DNA of 64,000 nucleotides, taken from Planotetraspora phitsanulokensis (GTDB lineage Bacteria > Actinomycetota > Actinomycetes > Streptosporangiales > Streptosporangiaceae). Both the position numbers and the translations under genes were made by a program. A model generated the notes under the pieces. The model was not told where the DNA came from, made no database searches, and saw only the letters and a program-made list of their open reading frames with translations. The stretch is from NCBI RefSeq assembly GCF_016863295.1, contig NZ_BOOP01000001.1, positions 310,001 through 374,000 of the forward strand. Direction: 5' to 3'. Shown here in pieces: positions 50,113 through 59,777 of the stretch (position 1 is the stretch's first letter; each line of letters starts with the position of its first letter).

Positions 50113-51576
50113 ATGAGCAGCCAGACGGGCGGCGGAGGGGCCGCCAGGGGCACCCAGGGGACGCAGGGCGCGTCGGGAGGCTCCCGAGGGCGTGGTGGAG
50201 GTTCTCAGGGGCGTGGAGGCGGCGCTTCCGGGGGCCGTCGCCGTCCCCCGCGCCCGACGAGGGACGAGGCGCGCAACGCCGCCTACGACCTCATGAGGGC
50301 CGTCGACGAACGTGACGCGTACGCCAACCTGCTCATGCCCTCACTGCTGCGGCAGCGGCGGCTGGGCGGGCGCGACGCCGCGCTCGCCACCGAGCTGGCC
50401 TATGGCACCCTGCGCGGCCTCGGCACCTACGACGAGATCATCGCGGCGTGCAGCGACCGTGCTCCCGAGCACGTGGACCCGCCGCTGCTCGACGCCATCC
50501 GGCTCGGCGTCCACCAGCTCCTCAAGACCCGGATCCCTCCGCACGCCGCCGTGAGCGCGACCATCGACCTCGTGCGGCTCCGGGTCGGGGCGGGGCCGTC
50601 GCGTTACGCCAACGCCGTGCTGCGGAAGGTCGCCGGACGGACGCTCGAGGAGTGGCTCGCGATCGTCGCCCCTCCGCTCGACGAGGACCCCGTCGGCCAC
50701 CTCTCGGTCGCCCACAGCCATCCGCGCTGGATCGTCAGCGCGCTCCGCGACGCGCTGGGAGGCGACGTCGACGAGACGGCCGCCGTCCTGACGGCCGACA
50801 ACGACCGGCCGCGTGTGGCCCTGGTGGCCCGTCCCGGGCGCTGTTCCGTCGAGGAGCTCGTCGAGGCGGGAGGCGAGCGGGCCAGGTACTCGCCGTACGG
50901 CGTCTACCTGCCCGAGGGCGACCCCGGTTCGCTGCGTGCTGTTGGAGAGGCGCGCGCGGCCGTACAGGATGAGGCGAGCCAGCTCGTGGCTCTCGCGCTC
51001 ACGAGGGTGCCGCTCGACCACGACGGCCGTTGGCTCGACATGTGCGCGGGACCGGGCGGCAAGGCCGGGCTGCTGGACGCGCTCGCCGTACAGGGCGGGG
51101 GACACCTGCTGGCCGCGGACGCGCAGTATCACCGCGCCCGCCTGGTGTGGAGCACCACCAAGGACGCCGAGGTCGTGACCGCCGACGGGACCCGGCCCCC
51201 GTGGCGTGCCGGAGCCTTCGACAGGGTCATGCTCGACGCCCCCTGCACGGGGCTCGGCGCGCTGCGCAGGCGGCCGGAGGCCCGCTGGCGGCGAGACCCC
51301 CGGAGCATCCCCGAGCTGACGTCTCTGCAGCGCCGCCTGCTCGATTCCGCGCTCGAGGCGGTACGGCCCGGCGGCGTGGTCGCCTATGTCACCTGCTCGC
51401 CGCACCTCGCCGAGACGCGCGCGGTCGTGGACGGCGTCGCCGACCGGGTGGACATGCTGGACGCACGGGAGTTCCTGCCCGAGGTCCCGGACCTGGGAGA
51501 CGGGCCGTACGCCCAGTTCTGGCCGCATCGGCACGGCACCGACGCAATGTTCGTCGCGCTGATGCGCCGCAGGTGA
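50113..51576 (+). CDS. rsmB: 16S rRNA m5C967 methyltransferase RsmB, with Gly/Arg-rich N-terminus
   Basis: 487 residues from ATG 50113. An NusB-like domain (about 50-190; DERDAYANLLMPSLLRQ, LATELAYGTLRG) precedes the methyltransferase domain with the SAM loop DMCAGPGGKAGLL, the motif IV cysteine in DAPCTGLGALRRRPE and the motif VI cysteine in YVTCSPHLAETRAVV. The first 48 residues are an unusual low-complexity, RGG-like Gly/Ser/Arg segment that ends in RRRPPRPTRDEARN; it might add RNA binding. The gene closes the def-fmt-rsmB unit. Confidence 0.94.
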   Translation: MSSQTGGGGAARGTQGTQGASGGSRGRGGGSQGRGGGASGGRRRPPRPTRDEARNAAYDLMRAVDERDAYANLLMPSLLRQRRLGGRDAALATELAYGTLRGLGTYDEIIAACSDRAPEHVDPPLLDAIRLGVHQLLKTRIPPHAAVSATIDLVRLRVGAGPSRYANAVLRKVAGRTLEEWLAIVAPPLDEDPVGHLSVAHSHPRWIVSALRDALGGDVDETAAVLTADNDRPRVALVARPGRCSVEELVEAGGERARYSPYGVYLPEGDPGSLRAVGEARAAVQDEASQLVALALTRVPLDHDGRWLDMCAGPGGKAGLLDALAVQGGGHLLAADAQYHRARLVWSTTKDAEVVTADGTRPPWRAGAFDRVMLDAPCTGLGALRRRPEARWRRDPRSIPELTSLQRRLLDSALEAVRPGGVVAYVTCSPHLAETRAVVDGVADRVDMLDAREFLPEVPDLGDGPYAQFWPHRHGTDAMFVALMRRR

Positions 51577-51603
51577 GGCGCTCCGGGATCACCCCGGAGC
51601 GCC
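51577..51603. terminator. bidirectional terminator overlapping the 3' end of a membrane protein gene
   Basis: An 11-bp perfect stem (51577-51587 with 51593-51603) starts one base after the rsmB stop and includes the stop codon region of the convergent gene (51589). Confidence 0.8.
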
Positions 51604-52500
51604 GCCGGACGCCGATGGCACGCGGCCTGCTCTCGCGAGCCACGCCATGAGGGTCAGTGCGGCCGCGGTGAGCGCGACGGTGACCGGGAGCGTCCATTCC
51701 GTCCGGATCCAGCCGGTCTCCTCAGCCAGCCAGGGCACCAGCACGATCGCCGCCCTGCGCCCGGTGGGAGAGCGTAACGCGGCTGTCAGCGCGCATACCA
51801 GCAGGAGAAGGACAAGCCAGCCGCCGTACGGGGCGAACACTCCACCCAGCACCAGCGCCGCCAGGGACACGGCCGTCCAGGCGAGCAACCGCCGGGTGCC
51901 CAGCGGGCCGGGCCCTGGTGAAGGGGCGAGGGTGAGCATGGCGGCGACCAGGCAGATGGGGAATATCAGCGGTGAGGTCGCCAGAGGGCTGGTGGTCCCG
52001 GTGCCCGTGATCACGTAATACGCGGACAGGCCCAGGTCGGGGCTGATGATCAGCCAGACGTAGAGCGGCAGCCAGGCCCACGCGCAGATGGCGGCGGCCT
52101 TCCCTCGCCCGGCCGACGCCAGTACGGCGATCAGCCCATAGGGGGCGGCGAAGGCCAGCGTCTTCAGCAGGGTCTCGGGGGGCGAGAATCCCCGGAGAGT
52201 GTCCACGGCGAGGCCGGCGGCTCGGGTGAGCTCCATGACCATCAGGATGATCGGCCCGATCAGTGCCGCCAGGTTGAGCGCCGCGAGCCAGTGCTCGCGC
52301 GACTCGGGTCCCACCGCGCGGCGCAGCCGGATGGACAGTCCGCCGCTCACCAGGTCGAACGCGTCACGCGCGGCCGGGCGGGTCTGCCCGGCGGCGGACC
52401 CCGCGAGGAGGACGGAGATCATCTCCTCCTCGTGCAGGGCGCGGTGCTCCTTCGGATACCACCGCAGTAATCGGCGATAACGCTGCTCGAGTGTCTTCAC
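51589..52500 (-). CDS. membrane protein co-transcribed with PadR regulator
   Basis: 303 residues from GTG 52500, overlapping the padR stop (GTGA). A short cytoplasmic N-terminal region with RYRRLLRWYPKEHRA, typical of PadR-coupled membrane proteins in actinobacteria, is followed by about eight hydrophobic segments from residue 75 onward. No transporter or enzyme motif is seen. The RxxRLLRxYP-x-x-(H/W)R motif is common to proteins paired with PadR regulators; their function is unknown. Confidence 0.8.
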   Translation of the reverse strand: MKTLEQRYRRLLRWYPKEHRALHEEEMISVLLAGSAAGQTRPAARDAFDLVSGGLSIRLRRAVGPESREHWLAALNLAALIGPIILMVMELTRAAGLAVDTLRGFSPPETLLKTLAFAAPYGLIAVLASAGRGKAAAICAWAWLPLYVWLIISPDLGLSAYYVITGTGTTSPLATSPLIFPICLVAAMLTLAPSPGPGPLGTRRLLAWTAVSLAALVLGGVFAPYGGWLVLLLLVCALTAALRSPTGRRAAIVLVPWLAEETGWIRTEWTLPVTVALTAAALTLMAWLARAGRVPSASGGAPG

Positions 52501-52883
52501 GCGACGCCTCCGTCCATGGTCGTCGCGCGGAGGACGGGTGACCACACCCCGAGCGCGAGGCCGGGGCGGCGGCGTAGCCGCGCGGCGGCGGTCTCCACGT
52601 TTCGGCGCAGGTGCTCGGTCTCGACGGACAGGCGGTTCGCTCCCGCGGAGGTCAGCCGGTAGTAGCGCCGGGCGCGCCCGTCGACGACCTCCTCGCGGTC
52701 GGTCTCGATCAGGCCCTCACCCTGGAGGCGGTCGAGCGCCGCGTAGAGCGTGCCGGCGCGTAGCCGCACCCGATCGCCGGAGATCTCCAGGACGTCGGTG
52801 ATGATGCCGTAACCGTGCTGGGGGCCGGCGGCCAGCGCCGTGAGGATCAGGAACGTGGGTTCCTGCATGGATCGATCCTTCAT
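52497..52883 (-). CDS. PadR-family transcriptional regulator
   Basis: 128 residues from ATG 52883. A winged-helix domain (ILTALAAGPQHGYGIITDVLEIS…LRAGTLYAALDRLQGEGLIE) is followed by the C-terminal dimerisation helix, both typical of PadR. The promoter TTGCGC-17-TATATA ends eight bases before this ATG, suggesting a leaderless mRNA; an in-frame ATG 52868 with AAGGAT upstream is the alternative. It forms a two-gene unit with the membrane protein gene and is probably autoregulated. Confidence 0.88.
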   Translation of the reverse strand: MKDRSMQEPTFLILTALAAGPQHGYGIITDVLEISGDRVRLRAGTLYAALDRLQGEGLIETDREEVVDGRARRYYRLTSAGANRLSVETEHLRRNVETAAARLRRRPGLALGVWSPVLRATTMDGGVA

Positions 52884-52891
52884 GTAGACGA

Positions 52892-52920
52892 TATATACCG
52901 ATGAGTTGAATCAGGCGCAA
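52892..52920 (-). promoter_or_regulatory. padR promoter with palindromic AT-rich -10
   Basis: On the minus strand, TTGCGC (52920-52915), a 17-bp spacer and TATATA (52897-52892). The -10 is in the near-palindrome CGATATATACCG, a possible operator for the PadR protein itself. The predicted start of transcription is at or within a base or two of ATG 52883. Confidence 0.6.
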
Positions 52921-52974
52921 GGGCGCGCCAGGTGGAATCTGAGCGTCGCCCGGGCGAAATAGACTGCTGGCACT

Positions 52975-53634
52975 ATGGCCGTACAGATCTCGCCCAGCAT
53001 CCTGTCCGCCGATTTCGCCCGACTGGCCGACGAGGCCGCCCGGGTCGAAGGCGTCGCCGACTGGCTCCACGTGGACGTCATGGACTACCACTTCGTGCCC
53101 AACCTGACGTTGGGGCTGCCCGTCGTCGAGGCCCTGTTGAAGACGACCTCCACGCCGATCGACTGTCATCTGATGATCGACGACCCGGACCGGTGGGCGC
53201 CCGGTTACGCGGAGGCCGGTGCGGCGAGCGTCACCATCCACGCCGAGGCGGCCAAGGCGGCCGTGCGCACGCTCCGCGCGATCCGCGCGGCCGGTGCGCG
53301 CTCAGGACTCGCGATCAACCCCGCGACGCCGGTCGATCCCTACGAGGACCTGCTGCCCGAGATCGACATGCTCCTGGTCATGACCGTCGAGCCCGGATTC
53401 GGCGGGCAGAGTTTCCTGGACATCATGCTCCCCAAGATCGTCAAGGCTCGGGGGCTCATCGACAAGTTCGGCGGCGAGGTCTGGCTCCAGGTGGACGGCG
53501 GCGTGTCGGCCGAGACCATCGAGCGCTGCGCCGACGCCGGAGCCGACGTGTTCGTGGCCGGCAACGCCGTCTACGGCGCACAGGACCCGGCGCAGGCCGT
53601 ACGGGATCTGCGGGCGCTGGTCGACAAGGGCTGA
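52975..53634 (+). CDS. rpe: ribulose-phosphate 3-epimerase
   Basis: 219 residues from ATG 52975. It interconverts ribulose 5-phosphate and xylulose 5-phosphate. The TIM barrel shows [28 protein letters not shown] (metal-binding His/Asp), [21 protein letters not shown] and [16 protein letters not shown] (52960-52965) lies nine bases before the ATG, so the mRNA has almost no leader. It diverges from padR. In many actinobacteria rpe lies just upstream of ribD; here the opp operon sits between. Confidence 0.96.
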   Translation: MAVQISPSILSADFARLADEAARVEGVADWLHVDVMDYHFVPNLTLGLPVVEALLKTTSTPIDCHLMIDDPDRWAPGYAEAGAASVTIHAEAAKAAVRTLRAIRAAGARSGLAINPATPVDPYEDLLPEIDMLLVMTVEPGFGGQSFLDIMLPKIVKARGLIDKFGGEVWLQVDGGVSAETIERCADAGADVFVAGNAVYGAQDPAQAVRDLRALVDKG

Positions 53635-53652
53635 GCCCGGGCTCACGCGGAC

Positions 53653-53693
53653 GCGTGCCGAACCGGTGCGAGGCGCCGGCGCGGCACGCTTTT
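53653..53693 (+). terminator. terminator after rpe
   Basis: An 8-bp stem (53653-53660 with 53682-53689) followed directly by TTTT, 18 bases after the rpe stop and before the convergent oppF-like gene. Confidence 0.7.
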
Positions 53694-53712
53694 CGTGTCG
53701 CGTGAACGGGGG

Positions 53713-54744
53713 TCAGGCGAGAGCCGGGTCGAGCACCACGTCGTCTCCGTGGACGGTGGGCGCCTCGGGGAAATGGCAGGCGGTGAGGTGCCCCTCGCGG
53801 TTGCCGTTCAGCTGGATCAGCGGCGGAACCTCCGTCGCGCACTTGTCCTGAGCCTTCCAGCACCGGGTGCGGAAGCGGCAGCCCGACGGCGGGTTGATCG
53901 GAGAGGGCACGTCGCCCGCCAGGCGGATGCGCTCGCGCTGCTCGGCGTTCACATCGGGCTCGGGAACGGCCGACAGGAGGGCGTGCGTGTACGGGTGCCT
54001 CGGCCGCTCGTAGATCGACTGGCGGTCGCCCACTTCCACGATCTTGCCGAGGTACATCACCGCGACGCGCTGTGAGAAGTGCCTGACGATCGCGAGGTCG
54101 TGCGCGATGAACAGGAACGCGATGCCGAGGTCGCGCTGCAGTTGCTGGAGCAGGTTGACGACCTGGGCCTGGATGGAGACGTCGAGCGCCGACACCGGCT
54201 CGTCCGCGATGATGAGCTTGGGATTGAGCGCCAGGGCGCGGGCGACGCCGATGCGCTGGCGCTGTCCACCCGAGAACTCGTGCGGGAACCGGTTGTAGTG
54301 CTCGGGGTTGAGGCCGACGATCTCCAGCAGTTCCTGCGCCCGCTTCTTCCTGCCGCCCTCGGGGTTGATGCCGTTGATCTCCATCGGGCTGCGGATGATC
54401 GTGCCCACGGTCTGCCGGGGGTTGAGCGAGCTGTACGGGTCCTGGAAGATCATCTGGATTTCCGGCCTGATCGGCGCGAGCTCGCGCCGCGAGCTGTGGC
54501 TGATGTCGCGGCCCTGGTAAAGAATCTTGCCGGCCGTCGGCTCGAGCAGGCGGGAGGCGAGGCGGCCGGTGGTGGACTTGCCGCAGCCCGACTCGCCGAC
54601 GAGACCCACGGTCTCCCCGGTTCCCACCGTCAGGTCGACCCCGTCGACGGCGTGGACACTCCCGACCTGGTGCTTGATGATCATGCCGCCCCGGACGGGG
54701 AAGTGCTTCGTCAGCCCTTGCAGCTCCAGCAGCGTCTCGCTCAT
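53713..54744 (-). CDS. oligopeptide/dipeptide ABC transporter ATP-binding protein (OppF/DppF type)
   Basis: 343 residues from ATG 54744, overlapping the preceding stop by ATGA. Walker A is GESGCGKST, the signature is [15 protein letters not shown], and Walker B is [12 protein letters not shown]; the C-terminal oligo_HPY domain with [14 protein letters not shown] is present. It is the last gene of the transporter operon and powers uptake with the OppD-like protein. The frame is open to 54906, but inside the upstream gene. Confidence 0.94.
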   Translation of the reverse strand: MSETLLELQGLTKHFPVRGGMIIKHQVGSVHAVDGVDLTVGTGETVGLVGESGCGKSTTGRLASRLLEPTAGKILYQGRDISHSSRRELAPIRPEIQMIFQDPYSSLNPRQTVGTIIRSPMEINGINPEGGRKKRAQELLEIVGLNPEHYNRFPHEFSGGQRQRIGVARALALNPKLIIADEPVSALDVSIQAQVVNLLQQLQRDLGIAFLFIAHDLAIVRHFSQRVAVMYLGKIVEVGDRQSIYERPRHPYTHALLSAVPEPDVNAEQRERIRLAGDVPSPINPPSGCRFRTRCWKAQDKCATEVPPLIQLNGNREGHLTACHFPEAPTVHGDDVVLDPALA

Positions 54745-55805
54745 GCCTGTTCCTTGGTGTCGCCGGTGCGGATGTCCCTCTTCTGCTGGAGGGTGAGGTA
54801 GCAGGCGTCGCCATGCCCGCTCTCGGGAGAGATGTCCGGACGTTGGGTGAAGCACAGGTCCGATCCGACCAACTGCGAGAAGTCGCACCGGGGATGGAAG
54901 GCGCAACCCGCGGGAGGGGAGAGCAGGCTCGGCGGGGTGCCGCGGACGGGCACCAGCGGCACGTCCACCGACGACGTCAGCCGCGGCATGGAGGACAGGA
55001 GCCCCCAGGTGTACGGATGACGGGGCTTGCTGAGGACCTCGCGGACCGTGCCCTGCTCGGCGGCCCGCCCCGCGTACATCACCAGGACGTTGTCGGCGGT
55101 GCTGGCGACCACCCCGAGGTCGTGGGTGATCAGGATGATGGTCGTGCCGAACTGCTGCTGCAGATCCTTGAGCAGGTCGAGGATCTGTGCCTGGACGGTG
55201 ACGTCGAGCGCGGTGGTGGGTTCGTCGGCGATCAGCAGGTCGGGGTCGCAGACGAGCGCCATGGCGATCATCGCGCGCTGGCGCATGCCGCCGGAGAACT
55301 CGTGGGGGTAGTGGTCCACGCGGGTGGCAGGCTGCGGGATGCCCACACGTTCGAGCATCTCGATCGCGCGCTCACGAGCCTCCTTCCGGTTCGCGCCCCT
55401 GTGCCTGCGGTACACCTCGCCGATCTGCCGCCCGATCGTGTGGAAGGGAGACAGCGACGTCAGCGGGTCCTGGAAGATCATCGCGACCCGGTTGCCCCGC
55501 AGCTTCTCCAGGGTGGAGCCCGAGGCCCCCACGAGCTCCTGATCCTCCAGCCAGATCTCGCCGTCGATCTCGGTGTGCGCCGGATCGTGCAGGCCCAGGA
55601 CGGTGAGGTTGGTGACGGACTTGCCCGACCCGGACTCGCCCACGATGCCGAGAGTCGTGCCCTTCTCCACGTCGAAGGAGAGCCCGTCCACGGCGCGGAC
55701 GACGCCGTCCTCGGTGCTGAACCGCACGCTGAGATCACGGACGGACAGGAACGGCCCAGGGCCGCGTGAGGTCCCCGGCTCGCTGCTCCACGACACGGTG
55801 GTCAC
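54741..55805 (-). CDS. oligopeptide/dipeptide ABC transporter ATP-binding protein (OppD/DppD type)
   Basis: 354 residues from GTG 55805 (GTG 55796 possible). Walker [11 protein letters not shown], signature [15 protein letters not shown], Walker [16 protein letters not shown]-loop ITHDLGV, and the C-terminal oligo_HPY domain with CAFHPRCDF. It overlaps the next ATPase gene by ATGA. 76 bases separate it from the permease gene upstream. Confidence 0.94.
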   Translation of the reverse strand: MTTVSWSSEPGTSRGPGPFLSVRDLSVRFSTEDGVVRAVDGLSFDVEKGTTLGIVGESGSGKSVTNLTVLGLHDPAHTEIDGEIWLEDQELVGASGSTLEKLRGNRVAMIFQDPLTSLSPFHTIGRQIGEVYRRHRGANRKEARERAIEMLERVGIPQPATRVDHYPHEFSGGMRQRAMIAMALVCDPDLLIADEPTTALDVTVQAQILDLLKDLQQQFGTTIILITHDLGVVASTADNVLVMYAGRAAEQGTVREVLSKPRHPYTWGLLSSMPRLTSSVDVPLVPVRGTPPSLLSPPAGCAFHPRCDFSQLVGSDLCFTQRPDISPESGHGDACYLTLQQKRDIRTGDTKEQA

Positions 55806-55881
55806 TTACTGCTCCAGCTTCTGTACTGCTCGGTCTGCTCGGTGCGGGCGGGTACGGCGTGCATGCGGGAAGACCTCCGCC

Positions 55882-56862
55882 TCAGTTCAGCCGGACGCGG
55901 GGGTCGATGAACGCGTACAGCACGTCGACCACGATGTTCAGGAAGACGATGGCGGCCGCGCCGATCACGGTCACCCCCAGGAGCATCGGCAGGTCGGTGT
56001 TCTGCACGGCCTGTACGGCCAGCTCGCCGATGCCGTGGAGGGTGAAGGTCTGCTCGGTGATGATCGCGCCGCCCAGCAGCGTCGCGAGGTCGACGCCGAA
56101 GATCGTGATGATGGGGATCATCGCGCCCCGCCAGGCGAACCGGAAGAAGACCGACCGCCCGGACATCCCCTTGGCCCGCGCCGTACGGACGTAGTCCTCG
56201 GCGAGCTGCTCGAGCATCTGTGAGCGGGTCATGCGGGTGTAATTGGCGGTGAAGATGATCGACAACACCAGCCACGGGATCAGCAGATGCACGAACCAGG
56301 TGAGCGGGTCCTCGGTGAACTGGACGTACGAGGGGCGCGGGAGCAGCCCGAGGGTGTCCACAACGAAGAACACCACCAGCGGGCCGACGAAGTAGATCTG
56401 CAGCGAGGCGCCGATCACCGACGAGGAGCTGGCGATCTTGTCGAGCGGCTGCCCGACCTTCCACGCCGCGAGCATGCCGGTCAGGATCCCGAACGACAGG
56501 ATGACGACGGAGGCGCCGATCGTGAGGGACAGGGTCACCGGGAACCGGTCCACGATGGCGTCGAACACCGGCTCCTGGGTGGCGAAGGAGTATCCGAGGC
56601 AGGGAGCCGGGCACGGCCCGAACTGCGTGAAGTCACGGCCCACGAAGATGGCGGACAGCCACAGCCAGTACTGCACGAACAGCGGCTTGTCCATCCCCAG
56701 GTTGTGCCGGACCAGCTCCAGGGTCGCCGGCGGGCAGATCTTGCCGCAGAAGGCCCGGGCGGGATCCCGTGGCAGGGCGTAGAAGAGGTAGAACGTGATC
56801 AGGCTGATGAGAATCAGGATCACGATGGCGCCGAGTACCCGGCGTACCAGAAAGCTGGTCAT
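55882..56862 (-). CDS. oligopeptide/dipeptide ABC transporter permease (OppB/DppB type)
   Basis: 326 residues. Six hydrophobic segments, the first at about 10-28. The BPD_transp_1 EAA-like loop is seen around YVRTARAKGMSGRSVFFRFA, and TANYTRMTRSQMLEQL precedes it. A long periplasmic loop after the first helix contains four cysteines (AFCGKICPP, FGPCPAPCLG), unusual for the family and perhaps disulfide-bonded. It is third in the operon, after the binding protein. Confidence 0.93.
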   Translation of the reverse strand: MTSFLVRRVLGAIVILILISLITFYLFYALPRDPARAFCGKICPPATLELVRHNLGMDKPLFVQYWLWLSAIFVGRDFTQFGPCPAPCLGYSFATQEPVFDAIVDRFPVTLSLTIGASVVILSFGILTGMLAAWKVGQPLDKIASSSSVIGASLQIYFVGPLVVFFVVDTLGLLPRPSYVQFTEDPLTWFVHLLIPWLVLSIIFTANYTRMTRSQMLEQLAEDYVRTARAKGMSGRSVFFRFAWRGAMIPIITIFGVDLATLLGGAIITEQTFTLHGIGELAVQAVQNTDLPMLLGVTVIGAAAIVFLNIVVDVLYAFIDPRVRLN

Positions 56863-56890
56863 GATCTCGCACTCGTCGTGACGGTGAACG

Positions 56891-56941
56891 GGCCGGCGAC
56901 CCCGCCGCCCCGCCTGCGGGGCGGGGCGACGGGGCCGGTCG
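56891..56941 (-). terminator. strong intra-operon hairpin between binding-protein and OppB-type permease genes
   Basis: A GC-rich stem of about 17 bp with small mismatches lies in the 82-bp gap downstream of the binding-protein gene. Such hairpins often stabilise or partly terminate transcripts so that the binding protein is made in excess over the permease. Confidence 0.65.
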
Positions 56942-56944
56942 CTG

Positions 56945-58732
56945 CTACTTGACCCAGATGTCGAGCGCGGACTGCTCGCCCTGGATCGGGTCGAACCTGA
57001 CGCCGCCGAGGCCCGAGCCGTAGAGACCGAAGTAGGTCTGGTAGAACTCGGGGACGATCGCGGCCTGCTCCATGATCTTCCGGTCGATCGCGGCCCACGC
57101 CTTGCCCGCCTCGGTGGGGTCGGTGATCGTGTTGGCCTGGTCGATGGCGGTGTTGATCTCCGGAACGTTCAGGTGCGAGTAGTTCGACTGGTTGTCCCCG
57201 ATGAGGCGCCCGTCGAACAGCGGCTGGATCGCGGTCGAGCCGGTCGGCCAGTCGGCCGCCCAGCCGCCCCAGTAGACGTCGTACTCGTTGTCCACCGGGC
57301 CGATGGCGTCGTAAAACGTCGCAGAGTTGAGCGGCTTGGCGACCACGTTGATGCCGGCCTTGCTCAGCGCGTCCTTGATGGCGATGGTCACCTTCTCCTG
57401 GACGGGCGTCTGGTTGTACGCGTAGACGATCGTCGGGTTCGGCGTGCTCGACTGCGCGAGCAGCTTCTTGGCCGCCTCGGGGTCGCCATCGGGCTTGGCC
57501 AGCTTGCCGTACAGGTCGGAGGCCTCGTAACCGAGGACGGTCGGGCTCATCACCGTGGTGGCGATCTTGCCGATGGCGGTCTCGCCGCCCTGGAGTTGCT
57601 GGAGCTGCTTCGAGGGCCATGCGGTGATGATCGCCTTGCGGACGTTGACGTCCGTGACCCGCTTGGTGTTGATGTTGTAGAAGGTGGTGAAGGGGGTCAG
57701 GCCCTGAAGGGACCGCTTCATCGCCTCGGGGTTGTTCAGGACCTCCTGGACGCGCTCGGGCGCGACCGGGTTGTGGAAGGTGAACGCCTGCTTGTCGGAG
57801 CCGGTGTCGGCCAGGAACCGCTCGGTCGACTGCTGCGACTGGAGACCGAACTCCATGTGGAACTTGTCCGGGTAGGCGTGCCGGATCGGGTCGGTGGTCT
57901 TGTCCCAGTTCGGGTTGCGCTCCAGGTCGAGAGACTTGCCGGTGACGTGGCTCACGATCTGGTACGGGCCGGAGGAGAACGGCTGCTTGTCGTACTTCTG
58001 CTTGGTGTCCTTGGCCTTCGGCACCGCGCCGTAGCCGGTCATGGCCACGGTGAAGTTGAAGTCCGGGTGGGGCGCGTTCAGGTGAAAGACCACCGTCTTG
58101 TCGTCAGGAGTCTCGATCGTGTCGAGCTCCTTGCCGTCGTACGGGCCCTTGTACTGGTCGCGGTAGGGCTTGGAGGCGTCGGGGACGAGCCAGGACTGCG
58201 CGTAGATCGGGCCCTCGGTGATGAAGTCGGCGAACAGGCGCTCGAAGCTGTACTTGATGTCGCCCGAGGTGATCGCCGAGCCGTCCTGCCACTTCACGCC
58301 GTCCTTGAGCGTGAACTTCCACGTCTTGCCGCCGTCGGTGGTGGTGCCCGTGTCCGTGGCCAGGTCGCCGACCAGCTTGATGCTGCCTGACGCGTCTTCC
58401 TTGTAGTTGGTGAGCTGCCGGGTGAACAGCGCCGACACCATGGCGTTGTAGTTCAGGTAGACGCGGCCCGGGTCGAGGTGACTGAAGTCGTCACGGTCGA
58501 TCATGTTGGCCGTGCCGCCCGGCTTGGCGCCGGCGACCTCGGGCGCGGGCCCGGTGGAGTCCGCGGCGGTGCCGACGGTGATCGCACTGACCGCTTTGTT
58601 CTCCAGCGGGGGCTTCGACGCGGCCCCGGAGGGGGCGCCGCCGCCTCCGCCCTTGGCGCAGCCGGCCAGCGCCAGTGCGCCGACGGCGAGCACGGCCGTC
58701 GCTGTGGCGATTCGCCTGCGATGCGATCTCAT
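56945..58732 (-). CDS. ABC transporter peptide-binding lipoprotein (family 5)
   Basis: 595 residues. The N-terminus is a lipoprotein signal: positive residues, hydrophobic segment AVLAVGALALAGCAKGG with lipobox LAGC (Cys near 25). The SBP_bac_5 body follows, with a GKTWKFTLKDGVKWQDG core motif. It would bind peptides or similar solutes at the outer membrane face. A low-complexity Gly/Ala linker follows the lipid-anchored Cys. Specificity cannot be read. It is second in the operon, after the OppC-type permease. Confidence 0.94.
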   Translation of the reverse strand: MRSHRRRIATATAVLAVGALALAGCAKGGGGGAPSGAASKPPLENKAVSAITVGTAADSTGPAPEVAGAKPGGTANMIDRDDFSHLDPGRVYLNYNAMVSALFTRQLTNYKEDASGSIKLVGDLATDTGTTTDGGKTWKFTLKDGVKWQDGSAITSGDIKYSFERLFADFITEGPIYAQSWLVPDASKPYRDQYKGPYDGKELDTIETPDDKTVVFHLNAPHPDFNFTVAMTGYGAVPKAKDTKQKYDKQPFSSGPYQIVSHVTGKSLDLERNPNWDKTTDPIRHAYPDKFHMEFGLQSQQSTERFLADTGSDKQAFTFHNPVAPERVQEVLNNPEAMKRSLQGLTPFTTFYNINTKRVTDVNVRKAIITAWPSKQLQQLQGGETAIGKIATTVMSPTVLGYEASDLYGKLAKPDGDPEAAKKLLAQSSTPNPTIVYAYNQTPVQEKVTIAIKDALSKAGINVVAKPLNSATFYDAIGPVDNEYDVYWGGWAADWPTGSTAIQPLFDGRLIGDNQSNYSHLNVPEINTAIDQANTITDPTEAGKAWAAIDRKIMEQAAIVPEFYQTYFGLYGSGLGGVRFDPIQGEQSALDIWVK

Positions 58733-58751
58733 GTGGTCCTTCCTAGGGGGG

Positions 58752-59777
58752 TCAGCGCTTCGTCTTTGGGTCGAAAGCGTCGCGGATCGAGTCTCCGAGC
58801 AGGTTGAAGGCGATCACGAAGATCAGCATCGACACGCCCGGGAACAGGAGGTAGGTCACGTCGGAGTGATAGACGGTGGAGCCCACCTGGAACATGCGGC
58901 CCCAGTCAGGAGTCGTCTGCGGCATCCCGACGCCGAGGAAGCCGAGGCCGGCCTCGGCGCCCACGTACAGGGGGAGCGCGAGCGTGGCCTGGATGATGAT
59001 CGGGGTCCACAAGTTGGGCATGAGCTCTTTGAAGATGACCCGTGCCGGTGACGCGCCGGTCACCCGGGCCGCCTCGATGAACTCGCGCTCGCGCAGGGAC
59101 AGCACCTGCGCCCGGAGCAGCCGGGCCGTCGTGGCCCACCCGAGCACGGTCAGCACGATGCAGATCGACACGAACCTGAGCCAGGTCGGCGACTCCTGGT
59201 CGGGCAACACCAGGGCGGCGTCGACAACCGGGACGAGCACGATCAGGAAGAGCTGCGACGGGAAGGCCAGCAGGGTGTCGATGACCCGCCCGATCGCGTA
59301 GTCGATCTTGCCGCCCACGTAGCCCGAGGTGATGCCCAGCGTGACCCCGATGACAGTGGACAACACCGTCACGATGAGCGCGATGGTGATCGACGTGCGG
59401 ATGCCGTACACGAGCTGTGTCAGGACGTCGCGGCCGAGGCCCGGCTCGAGGCCGAACCAGAAGTCGCCGCTGATGCCGCCGTTCGGCAGGATCGGGTAGC
59501 CGTACTCGTTGAGCAGGCCGGGCTCGTTCAGCCCGTAGGTGGTGCTCGGATCCTTGCCGTACGCCCATGAGATCACCGGCGCCAGCAGCGCGATCAGTAG
59601 GAACGCGATCACGACGGCGGCCGAGATCATGCCGGTCCGGTCGCGGCGGAAGCGCCGCCACATCAACTGCCCGGGCGATCGCCCGACGATGGCGGCGGCG
59701 GAGGACCCGGCTGCTGCGGCCACCGTGTCGACGGCGTCAGCGCCCGTCTCCGCCGTGGTCGAGGAGGGGAACGTCAT
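58752..59777 (-). CDS. oligopeptide/dipeptide ABC transporter permease (OppC/DppC type)
   Basis: 341 residues from ATG 59777. The OppC_N region (about 35-90; MWRRFRRDRTGMISAAVV) precedes the BPD_transp_1 domain, with the EAA loop EFIEAARVTGASPARVIFKELMPN. The frame is open to 59963, but the extra residues are not family-like. It is the first gene of the operon, which is unusual because the binding protein or OppB permease usually comes first. Confidence 0.92.
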   Translation of the reverse strand: MTFPSSTTAETGADAVDTVAAAAGSSAAAIVGRSPGQLMWRRFRRDRTGMISAAVVIAFLLIALLAPVISWAYGKDPSTTYGLNEPGLLNEYGYPILPNGGISGDFWFGLEPGLGRDVLTQLVYGIRTSITIALIVTVLSTVIGVTLGITSGYVGGKIDYAIGRVIDTLLAFPSQLFLIVLVPVVDAALVLPDQESPTWLRFVSICIVLTVLGWATTARLLRAQVLSLREREFIEAARVTGASPARVIFKELMPNLWTPIIIQATLALPLYVGAEAGLGFLGVGMPQTTPDWGRMFQVGSTVYHSDVTYLLFPGVSMLIFVIAFNLLGDSIRDAFDPKTKR

